This document shows, one piece after another, positions 12,278-22,623 of a DNA stretch of 64,000 bases. Where the stretch lies: positions 2,728,001 to 2,792,000 of the forward strand of contig JAALGY010000015.1 of the NCBI GenBank assembly GCA_032358165.1, written 5' to 3'. Under the pieces are notes generated by a model, which had not been told where the DNA came from, searched no databases, and worked only from the letters and a program-made list of their open reading frames with translations. Position numbers and translations under genes: made by a program. The first letter of the stretch is position 1; the number at the start of each line of letters is the position of its first letter. This stretch comes from Diplosphaera chodatii. Taxonomy: Eukaryota; Chlorophyta; Trebouxiophyceae; Prasiolales; Stichococcaceae.

Positions 12278-13455
12278 ATGCCACAGCAGCCGCCAATGGC
12301 TCAACAAGACGTGAGATCCACGCTGCGGTCCTATGCATCATCAGCAAGCCTTAAGGTCAGGCTCATGTAGACAGCATGGCGGCACAGTGATGTCTGTGCT
12401 TGCAAGCAGGCCCCTCCGTCCAGTGTGCAGTGAACGTCATTGCGCATGCTGCCTGCTGCTTGTGCTGTTCTGCAATGTGCAAAGGCCCTCCAAACTGCAT
12501 GCTTCCATGTGCAGAAAATCGTAGTCGACCAACGCTGAGGGTGAGCCAACTAGATCATTGCATGCTGCAGGATGTCACCACCACTGATGATGAATGGGAC
12601 ACAGACAGCGCATCAGATGATGGTAAGCCGATTGGCAATGGTGATCTGATGGCTTTCTGCATGAGCAACAGTGCTTCATTGCCATCAACACTCTGCATGG
12701 CCCAATTGTGTTGCAGTGCCATAAGCCGCATACGATGGTGAGCTGAGGCTAGCAGTAGACAGCTTGTGTCACAAACATGCGTGCCCACGTACTGTTGTTG
12801 TGCTGTACATGCAGACTGGCCGCAGGAGGCAGCGCCAGAAACAGTGAGTGTATTCTTCGCCGAGTCCATCGATGAGGCCGCAGGCACAGTTGCTCTCGTG
12901 GAGCGCCGTCGTCGTGGTGCGTAATGTCCCAGTCTCAAAGGCACCCTTTTCTTGACATGCAAGTAGCACCGGCAGCGGTCTGAGTGCACCATCATCATTG
13001 CACCATTTTTGCTCAGACCCGGGGCTATGTCAGTCTTCGTCATGCCACTGCAGCCTCAAATGTTTTGCCTGCAGTCAAGCCACGCAGCATTGCGGAGAGT
13101 GCCAGGCGCATACATGAGACTTGCAGCCACATCATGGCAAACCTCATGGGGTTTCCAGGTGCGAGCAAGTGGCAAGTCTGTCGCATATCGAAGACGTCCT
13201 AGCAGGAGGAAAGTCCTGATACAATCTTCTGCAGATACAGGCATCAGTGCTGAGACCTCCACTTGATCAGGAAGGTAGATCCGATATGCTTCTATAGGTG
13301 GTTGGACGCCTGCCCGTGACGGAGAGTTTCTGGAGTTTTCGCGGCAGTGGTTCATGGCGAACAAAGACGAGCCGGGATCTGATCGAGATGACAGAACCTA
13401 CACAGTATCTTCAGTCAGAGTGGAGGACGTATCCGAGGATTCTGAAGATGACTGA
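12278..13455 (+). CDS. Uncharacterised acidic protein (core exons supported, 5' part tentative)
   Basis: I do not recognise this gene. Well-supported exons that chain in frame: 12515-12540, 12571-12622, 12815-12916, 13075-13158, 13298-13455 (TGA). They encode an Asp/Ser-rich start (VTTTDDEWDTDSASDD), a basic helix (VERRRRVKPRSIAESARRIH), GWTPARDGEFLEFSRQWFMA and a very acidic end (VEDVSEDSEDD). A plausible first exon is 12278-12355 (MPQQPPMAQQDVRSTLRSYA, donor GTCAGG), but its phase does not join directly to 12515, so a small exon is missing or the start is elsewhere. Composition suggests a disordered nuclear or cytosolic regulator; no catalytic motif is visible. Confidence 0.5.
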
Positions 13456-14267
13456 CTGTATCTGTTGGATTTTCAGTTCATCAGGGTGATAGTTCTCATG
13501 GCGACTCTGGCTAGGCAAAGATGAATCGCAGACAGACGGGTGTGTATCACGGGCGGCAGATAGACAGAGGATCTCAACGCCATGTTAAGGCACACATGGC
13601 ATTATACAGCAGTGTTGTAGACGGCAACAGGCCGCTGCTGACATTAGGATGATGGCATCACAGGCATATTGGCATGGCACGTCAGCTGCTTGCTTGCAAC
13701 AGTAGTTTTTGGGCCCATCTATCTGCTGTGTGTGCAACTCTGTTCTCTGTAGATACAGATCCTGCAAGTTTCTTCGTGGTCAGCACATTACCAGACAGGT
13801 GTTCTTGCAGCGAGCTGTCTTGTTCGACGAACTAGGAGGTAGACTGTCCTCTGTCGACTTCGCTTGGTGCTCATGCATGCATGTATGCGCTCTGTAACAG
13901 GGGCCGGATGGAGGCAGCATGTGATCCCCACTCTTTAAAAATCTGGCGGTCCTTTCAATCACGGGCACTGTCAATCAATGTCATGAGGCAGCCGCAGCAG
14001 GAAGTCAATGCCCTCAATGGATGCTTCCCGTTCAAACCCAAGTCTCTTGAAGTCGACCCTTTCCTGCACTGTGAGCTCTGCAGCGTTCTCCAAGCCAAGG
14101 TGATGTGCATGCATCGTTCTTGAGCCTGGTATATGTATGCCTTGTGCTGTTGCTGCATGAGCTGCGACGGCGGTTGCAGCTTGTGCAAACTACTCTCAGC
14201 AGCAGCGCCTTGCGAACCACGGCCGCTGCCGCAGGCCGTTTTCTAGGAGCGTAGTGCAGAGGCCGTG
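13456..14267 (+). other. Intergenic or unresolved region with two exon-like blocks
   Basis: About 13742-13838 (frame CKFLRGQHITRQVFLQRAVL) and 13998-14099 (QEVNALNGCFPFKPKSLEVD, followed by a GTGATG donor) look like exons with splice sites. They do not join cleanly to either neighbour. The second block is similar in DNA and protein to 11487-11603. Confidence 0.3.
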
Positions 14268-17200
14268 ATGGCCGACGGGCAGGCGTCGGATGCTGTGGCA
14301 CCACCACAATCGTCACTGCAGGTAGGTGTGGTCGCCTGGGTCTTCATCAGCAACGTACACTTGCATGCATGCTTGGTAAGTACTGGGGCAGCACAGCTGC
14401 AACGAGACGGTTGATCGACAAAACAGGGCGGATGGCAGCTCTGTTTGTGGACGGTTCGGGGCTTTTGCACACGTCCTGGGACATACAGTTGGTCTGCCAC
14501 AGGCTGAGCAGCAGCCCTACAAGCAAAATTCCGCCAAACAACTCCTGTTGAGCATCTGTTTCACGCTGCTCTATCATGTCAGCTGCATCCGTCGCATTGG
14601 TAACAAGCCTGCACGTACAAGAGAGCTGCATGCGGTGCCTGCAGCGCTCGATTTGTGTCTGCTGAACATGCGCCTCGCTTGTTGGGTGTGAACACATGTA
14701 AATCATGAAGTCCCCGTATGAGGAGACAAGTCTCGGTTGATGCAGGAGTACCAGCAAGCCATGCTCCGAGCGTCTGACGCTGCCGCTGCATTACGACGGC
14801 AGTCTTTATCTCAACCAGATGTGAGTTCTCCTACACAGCAACAGTACATGTCATCAGCACTGAAGCCTACAGTCAGCAGCCTGCCTGACGGCCAGCCCAA
14901 ATGCCCCATCGTGTCTGCGTGTCTGCTGGCGACTACATGCAGACAAAGCATCTTTATGTGGCGCCCATTTGACATGCCAGTGTTATCAGCATCTATTGCG
15001 AGTAACAGATTATAGAGGGAAATATTTGGCAATACGGCCAGAAATGGGCTTGCACTGATGTGCAATGATGATGTGCCTGCGTGCAGGATGCTTCCGCTGC
15101 CTGCAATTGGGTGCCGATGAGCCCGCTCAGAGATGGTGCCCCTGCATGCAATCTGTCTGGCGGCTATGGGGAGATGTCACCGCCAGATGGCAACGACTTC
15201 TGCATTTCGCCGCCGGCAGCAGGGACACAGCGCACATCTGGTGGGCACTTGCACACCTGGTTGCAGCAGCTATCGACAGTAAAGGTCGTCAGTGCGTGCC
15301 GGCCAGGCCCTTCGACCAAGCCGCCGTGAGAGGGGTGCTGCTGAAGTACACCGAGGCTGGTGCAGGCCGCTCTTCCTGGGTCCTGAGCACGCCGACGCCA
15401 ACAGCAGATGGTCATGGCCGCATCAGCGGCGGATATGGTGCCAACTACATGCTGTCGCCAGGCATGTTGATCAACACCGCACAGGAGCAGACACCTGCCG
15501 CGGCCCGGCTGTTCCAGGTGTGGGGCTACGTTGCCGATCATCATATCTACAGCATTCACACCTTGCAAGTCTGATGGACATGGCTGTGACACTGGAAGGT
15601 GCTTTGTCCCCGTGCAGCGCATGTCAGGGTCGTCAGCCTTGACATGTGCACCCGCTGCTGTGCACGACCTACTCGCCTGGCAGCTGCCAGCCAGCCTGCC
15701 GGTGGCCTCGTCGCCTTCGCAGATGCAGCAGCAGCATGTGCAGGTGCCAAAGCCGCTACCCCGCAGCGCCATTATGGATATCCAGCAGCCCAACCTGCAT
15801 CAGCCAGTGACGACCCCAGCACAGCCAGCAGTGCTGTCACGCCCTCCAGATCGTGAGCCGGCAATCAGCCCATTGGCGGCCCTGGTACATGTGGCCAGCA
15901 GCAGCGCTCTCATGGTTGCAAGCGAGGACCTGCAACCAGCGGGCACATTGCTGAGTGGCCAGATGCACTCGCCCCGCCGCAAGCGCCCGGCAGGCAGCGG
16001 AATCAGCAGCAGTGGCCTGGCATGTGCCTCGGGAGCCAGACTGCGTGCCTCTTTGCACCTGCAACCGCCAACCCCAGGACAGCCAGCCACATTGCAGCTA
16101 CAGTCGTCAACAGCACCGCACAGCGCAGCATCTACTGCAGCTGCCTCTGCAGCAGGAGCCAAGAAACGCAGCACCATGGCAGGCAGCGTCACAGCTGCCA
16201 AGGGGTTGGACCAGGCAGCAAACACTGCCACGATGCCAGACAGCGGCAGGATGCCTGCGCCTGCCCCAATGTACAAGGCTTCCAACAAGGGTGCAGGTGG
16301 CTGATCCTAACATTGAATATTGCCACAGTACCGGCTGACAGCATGGCAAAGTGCCGTCATAATTTCCAGGATGTCTCACTGAGCATTTGTCGGTAAAAGG
16401 TGCAGGCACAGGCGCTGGTGACGCTGTTGCACCGCCAGGTCCTGCCCGAGAGGCTGATGTGGGACAGGAGGTGCGCCAACATGAAAGAGCATACAGGGCA
16501 CGCAGGCCTGGCTGGTGTTCAAGCTTGGCGTGCTTTGATGGTCAGAACAGAAGGGTAATTGTCATCCATCCTCTGGCTGCAGGCTGCAGTGAACGCAGCA
16601 CCATCACCACCACCTCTTCGACCAACCCCTGCAAACACCGCCACTCCTGCTGTCACGACCACCAGCAACCCCTCCCTGGATGGTGCTGCCGCCTCCTGGG
16701 GCCGCACCACCGCTACAGTGCAGCAGGCTGCTGCGGAGCAGCACTGGCCAGGCGGCGTCGCTATGTTGCCTGGACCTGCTGGCGCTGCTGCATCCCACCC
16801 GCCGCAGCTGCAGCCAGCGCTCCTGATGCCCCACCCTGCCGCGGGAGGTTGCCCGACAACCAGCATGGCAGCAGCCTCAGCTGCAGGTGGCCAACTTAGC
16901 GCCCGGTTTGCTTTCGGCAGTTAACATCTCTGCCTTATCACATGTTACTTGTGAGTGATACTTGGTTTTGCTCCTTCACCCAGGCGTGCTGCCGTCGCCA
17001 GTCAACCGCACAGCACCTGAGGTGCCTGCCGGCGCGGGAGGCCTGGTGTGGGGCTGGCCTGTGGCCATGCCTGCACCCTGGTCTGCTGGTATGCCAGCCT
17101 ACTTCCTGCAAGCAAGCGCTGCAGGTGAGCATGCTGACCCACTGCCAGGTGATTGCGAGTCCAGCAACCTGAACAGCAAATTTTCGAGCTGATGTGGAAC

Positions 17201-19672
17201 GTGCGAGGCTGCTGTACAGCTGTTGTGATGCGTGTTAGCTGAAACAGACTTCACATTCCTGCCAGGTGGTGCTATGCCGTTCTCTGCTACGCCCTATGCC
17301 GTGGGCGGCCCATACACAGCGGCAGCACTGCACGCCTCCTCGCCTGCTGCGCAGCCTGTGGATGCTATGGCAGCGCTGCAGCAGCAGGTGCGTTTTGCTG
17401 GGAGAACACAAGTAGCCAGGCCTGCCCACTTGCGCCTGTCGCTCACCGCGTAGCAGATGTCAGATGGACAGTTGTGTCTTGTCGGTGAACCTCGGACTTC
17501 CGCACCTGTCAGCAGCAAGACTCTGCCCCGTGACCAGGTGCTGGCTCCGGTGCCACGGCGGGCAGCAGCACTTGCGGCTGAGGGGCGCCTGCGGGAGGTA
17601 CTCTAGCGTCCAATCACCAACCTACCGCAAGCTTGCCAAGCATCCTGAAGCATCATGTTGCGGCATTACTCAATTAAGCATGGTATGCGGCAACACATGA
17701 TGTGTGTCTGGATCCGACGACATCCAGGGCAGCAGTCCTGGCCAGCATGGCCTGAAGCGGGGCCATTGGACTCCACAGGCCACACATGCAACACCCCTGC
17801 GGGCAGCGCCCTTGCCAGGAAGCCTCGTGCCGCCACCCGCAAAAAAGCAGCGCCGCAATCGTGAGCTGCACAGGCTGCTGCAGGACCAGGTGCTGATGCT
17901 GCGCCAGCAGAGGGGGTACATACTGCTGATGTGGTATGTTGTATCTGCCATAGCATCTACTGGTGCGTGACCCTGCAGCAACTAAGCAGCTGCACACTGT
18001 GCAACTCTCAGGTCCGCAGTAGTGCCTTCCACCCAGTGACGCCATCTGCTGCGCCGTCTGCGGCGCCGGCAGGCAGCAGACTGCTTCCTGCAGCCATCCC
18101 TCATGGGGATGCAGCTGTGGCGGCTGCACCCGGTGCTGCTGCTGCTGCTGCCGCACCCGCGCCAGGTCCAGCGGGAGCTGCAGCACCGGGTGCCGCCGCC
18201 CAGAAGCCAAAGGTCAAGCGGCGCAAGAAGCTGCAGGCATGTGCCGCTCCGCCTGCTGTGGGGCCCGCTGCTGCTGTGGACGCCCATCAGTCGCCGCCGC
18301 GGGCGGCAATGGCGTCGATGGCAGCGCAGAGCATCCGTGAGAGGGCGCAGGGTGCGCCTCTGCTTCAGTACTCACATGTGGAACCTTATGGTGAGCAAAA
18401 TGCACTTTGCTCACTGCTCGCTTATCAACAAACCCTGCTTGTGCTGCACGTAATGCATCCAAAAAGAGCATCTCAGACCTGTTGCTGAATGCCAACCAAG
18501 ACTGCCCGTTTTGTAGGTGCTAAGACTGACGCTTCAGGGCACATGAACAACCCCAAGAAGAAAGGCCAGCGCAGCTCCAAGCTGGTGCCACTGGCTGCAC
18601 ACCTGCCCTTCACCCTGAAGACCGTGGGCACAGGTACAAAGATGTAGTGGGAGCGTCTTCTGCAGGTGCAGCCTGGCACGCAGTGACCATCACTGCCATG
18701 AACCTCCCTGGTCGCAGGTGAAGTGACGGAGGAACCCACCTTCCTACACTTCCAGCTGCCCACCGCCGACGGAAGCGGCCAGGCCGAGACGCGCTGCAGG
18801 TCGGCACCTGGCATATGTTGAGTTGGCATCGTGTTGCAACGAGAAGCCAGAGGGCTGTGAGCAAAACCTCGCGCCATGCAGACATCAGGAAGTGGCTGTC
18901 GCCTGCTTGCAGGTTCCTGTTCCAGAAGCGGCTGTCGGCGAGCGACATGGGGCCGCTGGGCCGGGTGGTGCTGCCGCGCGCCGCGTCGGAGGCCTTCCTG
19001 CCCCGGCTGCCCGACCGCCGCGGCAACGGCACAGCCCTGACATTTCTGGATGTGCGCAGCGGTGAGGCGAGACTTTGAGCGGAGCATGCATGAAGTCTGC
19101 AGGCGGTTGCCCTGTTCCCTCCATCAGAGGCATCCAATCGCCTGCTTTCCTGCCTGCAGGCCAGCAGTGGACCTTCCAGTACAACTTCTGGCCCAACCAC
19201 TCAACGGTGCGCACCCTGCAGAGTGGTCAGCAGCATAGCAACGCAGTGTATTGCGTCTGGCTTTGAAACCAGCAACCGTGCACAAGTGCTAGAATCGATT
19301 CTATATCTGCGGTTGCATATGTATGCACAACTGCGTTTGGGTCATCTGCTGCAGCGCATGTACGTGCTGGAGGGCACAGGAGGCTTCACAAGCCAGGCGG
19401 TCAAGAACAATAGCAGCCGCAACCCGATGCCACCAGTAAGCCACCATTGTCAGAATGATCAGAAATCTTGACAGTATCTGGTTGTTCATTTGAAGTTCGA
19501 CATGCATCAGATCATATGTGCAGAACACAGCATAGAGTGCTGCACAGCACCACTTCTGAATGCAAGGGGCTGACATCACGGCATATTCCTGCTTGTCCAG
19601 GTGCTTGCACTGTACAGGACAGACGACGGGCGGTTGGTGTGCGATATGCGAGCTTTGCAAGCAAACTTCTGA
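14268..19672 (+). CDS. B3-domain transcription factor, VAL/HSI2 (LAV)-like, with long disordered N-terminus
   Basis: DNA-binding regulator. Exons: 14268-14321, 14746-14820, 15087-15135, 15267-15517, 15618-16296, 16400-16470, 16583-16886, 16984-17124, 17266-17387, 17538-17597, 17728-17933, 17987-18390, 18517-18633, 18718-18799, 18913-19061, 19160-19206, 19355-19435, 19601-19672; about 987 aa in frame. The 15135/15267 and 17933/17987 joins are inferred from phase only. The first ~830 residues are Ala/Pro/Gln/Ser-rich with basic clusters PAKKQRRNR, KPKVKRRKK and NNPKKKGQRSSK (likely nuclear targeting). The B3 domain starts at FLFQKRLSASDMGPLGRVVL and continues WTFQYNFWPNHST and RMYVLEGTGGFTSQ. 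It closes with LALYRTDDGRLVC, only nine residues before the stop, so the last B3 strands look shortened. No PHD-like or CW zinc domain was found. Confidence 0.85.
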
Positions 19673-20154
19673 GCGGCAACAAACACCGGCCATTTCCCCA
19701 AGCTGGGGGCTGCAGCCAGCTGTGGCATGGCACTGGTGTTGCAGCCAGATCTGCACATCGACGAATAACACCTGTGGAACAATGCAGTTACAGGGTTCGC
19801 TGGGTCATACTGACATGTAGTTGCGCAGGCATGCATTGCGCTGAACAATGCACCACACCAACAACATGTACATGTCTGTGCGGTCACAGGGTCTTGCTTG
19901 TGAGACCCTGTGTGTTTGATGTCAACATGCTTCGCAACCTTTTATCTGATCAAATGTACTTTTACAGGCATCAAGAATACCGATGCTAGGGTCTTATGGT
20001 GCTGCAGCTTGGAGTAAATATGTACAGCACTAAGTACGCAACCGGTAGCAAAACCACCTCCCTCGACTTCAGTCACCCTGCACTGCTACCGAGATGATCC
20101 GGATACAGCCCCGCTTGCAGCGGATGGACTAGCCACCGTGATGCAGATTCAGCG
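19673..20154. other. Convergent intergenic region B3 / EF-hand gene
   Basis: 482 bp between two stop codons facing each other. It holds both 3' UTRs; nothing else seen. Confidence 0.4.
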
Positions 20155-20736
20155 CTACAGCACATTTGACGCTGCGTAGATCCACTGGTTGAAGTCCAGC
20201 GTGATGCGCCCGCTTCGCTGTGGGTCGAATGCTGTGAAGGTGGCCGCAGCGCTCTGCAGGAACAGCGTCATGCCAATGTACTCTGGTAGACTAAGGGACT
20301 GAGACTTGTCGGGGTCCCAGGCCTTGAACACTGCCATGAAGGCTGGCTGGTCCAAGTTGAAGCCCGCCGATGCGAGCGCCTGCTGCACCTCCCCCCTGTC
20401 CAGCGCCCCCGACCGGTCCCTGTCGAACTGGTAGAACGACGACTGCATGGACGTCAGGAAGCTGTGCAGCTTCTGAAACTCCGCCAGATCTACAGTCCCG
20501 TTGCCGTTTGTGTCATGCAACCGAATCATGTGCGAGGTCAGCTGCAGGCTGAAGCGCAGGTTGCCCAGCGCCAGCGCCCGCTGCAGCTCCGCGGAGTCCA
20601 GCATGCCGTTGCCGTCCCGGTCGATTGACCGGAACCACTGCTGCAGCTGCTGCGGCGTCGCCGGACCGGAGGGGCCCGCCCCCGTCCTCGACGGCGTCTG
20701 AGATATGAACTTCTCTTTCTTAGTGAAGATGCCCAT
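20155..20736 (-). CDS. Penta-EF-hand (PEF) calcium-binding protein, ALG-2/sorcin-like
   Basis: Ca2+ sensor of the PEF family; 193 aa in one exon, unlike its intron-rich neighbours. EF1 (DRDGNGMLDSAE), EF2 (DTNGNGTVDLAE) and EF3 (DRDRSGALDRGE) have canonical 12-residue loops. EF4 (DPDKSQSLSLPE) lacks the position-6 Gly, and EF5 (DPQRSGRITLDF) lacks the final Glu, as in the dimerising hand of PEF proteins. The start MGIFTKKEKF was chosen because it is the first ATG of the frame; upstream codons in the open frame begin only with TTG. Gly2 followed by Lys residues makes N-myristoylation possible (inference). The usual long Gly/Pro-rich PEF N-terminus is reduced to about 30 residues. Confidence 0.9.
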   Translation of the reverse strand: MGIFTKKEKFISQTPSRTGAGPSGPATPQQLQQWFRSIDRDGNGMLDSAELQRALALGNLRFSLQLTSHMIRLHDTNGNGTVDLAEFQKLHSFLTSMQSSFYQFDRDRSGALDRGEVQQALASAGFNLDQPAFMAVFKAWDPDKSQSLSLPEYIGMTLFLQSAAATFTAFDPQRSGRITLDFNQWIYAASNVL

Positions 20737-21728
20737 CGTGCGTTCAAGGTACACGCCCCTCGCTGCTGTGTGAAACCTACCACTGGTGCAGTGCAACAAC
20801 AAAGAGCGAAAACGTAGGCAGTCCTGCGACCTTGCTGAAGATCGTCACGAACAGGTGTTCCGCGGGCAGTCGGAGAAATCCGCTTGCGGAAGTTTACAAA
20901 TCTTGAGCATGGTGAGTCTCCCGTGCATGACCAATTTGGGACCGTGACACGATGACACGTGTGCTCATTGTGAAGTCGTCTGATTAAGGTAGTGCGCAGG
21001 TAGTTGGGCCCCCAAGCGATTATCAGATTTGAATGCGGGGGGTGCATAAAAGAACTGGGCCGGGTGGGTGTTGCCACGATCGTTTGTGAGGCGCGAGAGG
21101 TGTGCAGCTGATATTGAAAAGACATCAGTGAGCGCAGAATTTGCCGCGGGGTCGCCAGCGGGTCTGGTGGGCAGATAAACGGTGAAGGCACCGAACGGTT
21201 CAGGGTCGACAGTAGAAATGCGCTGCCACGCGAGCAAGGGACGCAAGCTGGGACGCACGTGACGCAGAGACATTGACACGCGCCTCCAGAAGCAAGCCAG
21301 AACCGCGAAGCACCGCGTGGGTCTATATAGCGTGTCGAAGCACTGACCGACGGGCGGTGGCACTCCGCGCCTTCCGCGCCAAAGACTAGCAGCGATGCGT
21401 CCCGCACGCCCAACACGACGGCTAATCAATATAAAGCAGGTGCGCTGCATGATTCCGATGGCATACGGTCGGGTTGCCGCGCTTCGCGCTGACCAGTGTC
21501 TCATTGAGAGCGTCAGAGGCATTTACGGGTTCCGCGTTGGAACGATACGGCATTGCACGGTTAACTACGAACAACGCGTGGGAGAAACACTGTGTGCCGT
21601 GCTGAGTTGAACGCTAAGTACAGGGACGCTCAGAGGCCGTGTTTTGCGCCGTGGCGTAGTAGGCCTGGGTATTTTCTCCGGCTGACTAGGGCACACTGCA
21701 CTCCCAGTCAGCGGGGTAGTCTATGAAC
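20737..21728. other. Intergenic region upstream of PEF gene
   Basis: About 1 kb with open frames on both strands but no splice-consistent or recognisable protein. It includes the PEF promoter. The 15-bp string CGTAGTAGGCCTGGG at 21655-21669 recurs at 22354-22368. Confidence 0.4.
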
Positions 21729-22368
21729 GTACCGTAGAGCCCAGCATCTAATGCGCATAAATAATTAAATCTCGGCTGCGCATAGTACTATGCGCACCTA
21801 AAATCCAATTTCGAGCCGGTGCGCATTGGGTGCGCAAAGCCGGAATTTTATTTGATTTTGGGTGCGCAATGGGGTCAAGAATTCAAATTTCCCTTACAAG
21901 CAGGTCCCAGCCGCAAATCTTCCCCCAAGTTCGCAGCTGAGAGCTGCAGATGTCCTATATTGCCATTCGAGAACATGTTCCTGCACGTGTTTCGAGAGCA
22001 GGACTGCAGGGCACTGCTGGTTGCCATGTTTGAGTGCAGCAGCGCGGTGCCGCTGGAAATCTGTTTTTGGGGTGCGCATAGCCGTCGATAAATTGAAGAT
22101 CGGCTGCGCAGTTGTGCGCATAAGCCCAAATCAATTGCAATTACTTGGGGTGCGCATTAGATGCTGGGCTCTACGGTACCTCAGTGAAACAAGTCGTGAT
22201 ACACTAGCAGAGTGGCGTGCCTAGCAAGCAGATGCATGGTCTCCTGGGCCCAACATACAAGTGTAAGCACACCTCAACCGCAGATGCACCAGGGAAGGAG
22301 GTAGGAACGTGGCTGAATAGAGCTGAAGTCACCTGTAAGTGCAGACTTTTAAACGTAGTAGGCCTGGG
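21655..22368. repeat. 15-bp direct repeats flanking the MITE-like element
   Basis: CGTAGTAGGCCTGGG occurs at 21655-21669 and 22354-22368, in the same orientation, outside both ends of the inverted-repeat element. It may be chance or the border of an older insertion. Confidence 0.5.
21729..22179. mobile_element. MITE-like element with perfect terminal inverted repeats
   Basis: 21733-21757 (CGTAGAGCCCAGCATCTAATGCGCA) is the exact reverse complement of 22151-22175. Both ends are bordered by GTAC (21729-21732 and 22176-22179), which may be a 4-bp target duplication or part of the repeats, since GTAC is palindromic. The 443-bp interior has no transposase frame, is AT-richer than its surroundings, and carries many copies of TGCGCA in both orientations as subterminal repeats. 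The superfamily cannot be fixed from one copy. Confidence 0.85.
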
Positions 22369-22623
22369 GGCAACGAAGCTGGGTCAAAAGGGGTTTCAGC
22401 CGGCAGCCCGGTCGAGCCAGCTGCAAGTGACCGGCAGTATTGCATAGGGCACTTGGGTGGTAGTCATGCACCGTTAGTGCTGGTGTTCAGTGGCTGCAGC
22501 TGCCCAGGCTTAACAGGAGCGAACAAATCTACATGCCAGCAGGTCCACGGCACTTGCTGGGACGCAGCAAACGTGCATGTATAGCGCAGCATGCTGACAG
22601 GTGCATGACCGTCGGAAACCCAT
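22180..22623. other. Spacer between the MITE-like element and the REI1-like stop
   Basis: 444 bp, containing the second 15-bp direct repeat and the REI1-like 3' UTR. No gene seen. Confidence 0.4.

Noticed and set aside
15164..15793. Minus-strand open frame opposite the B3 gene
   Set aside because: Cys/His-scattered antisense product without motif; the plus strand fits the phased exon chain.
16519..16866. Minus-strand Gly/Ala-rich open frame
   Set aside because: Shadow of the plus-strand B3 gene exon 16583-16886.
20538..21416. Minus-strand extension of the PEF frame to nearly 300 codons in another frame
   Set aside because: It runs out of frame over the EF hands and into AT-rich upstream DNA; no family features.
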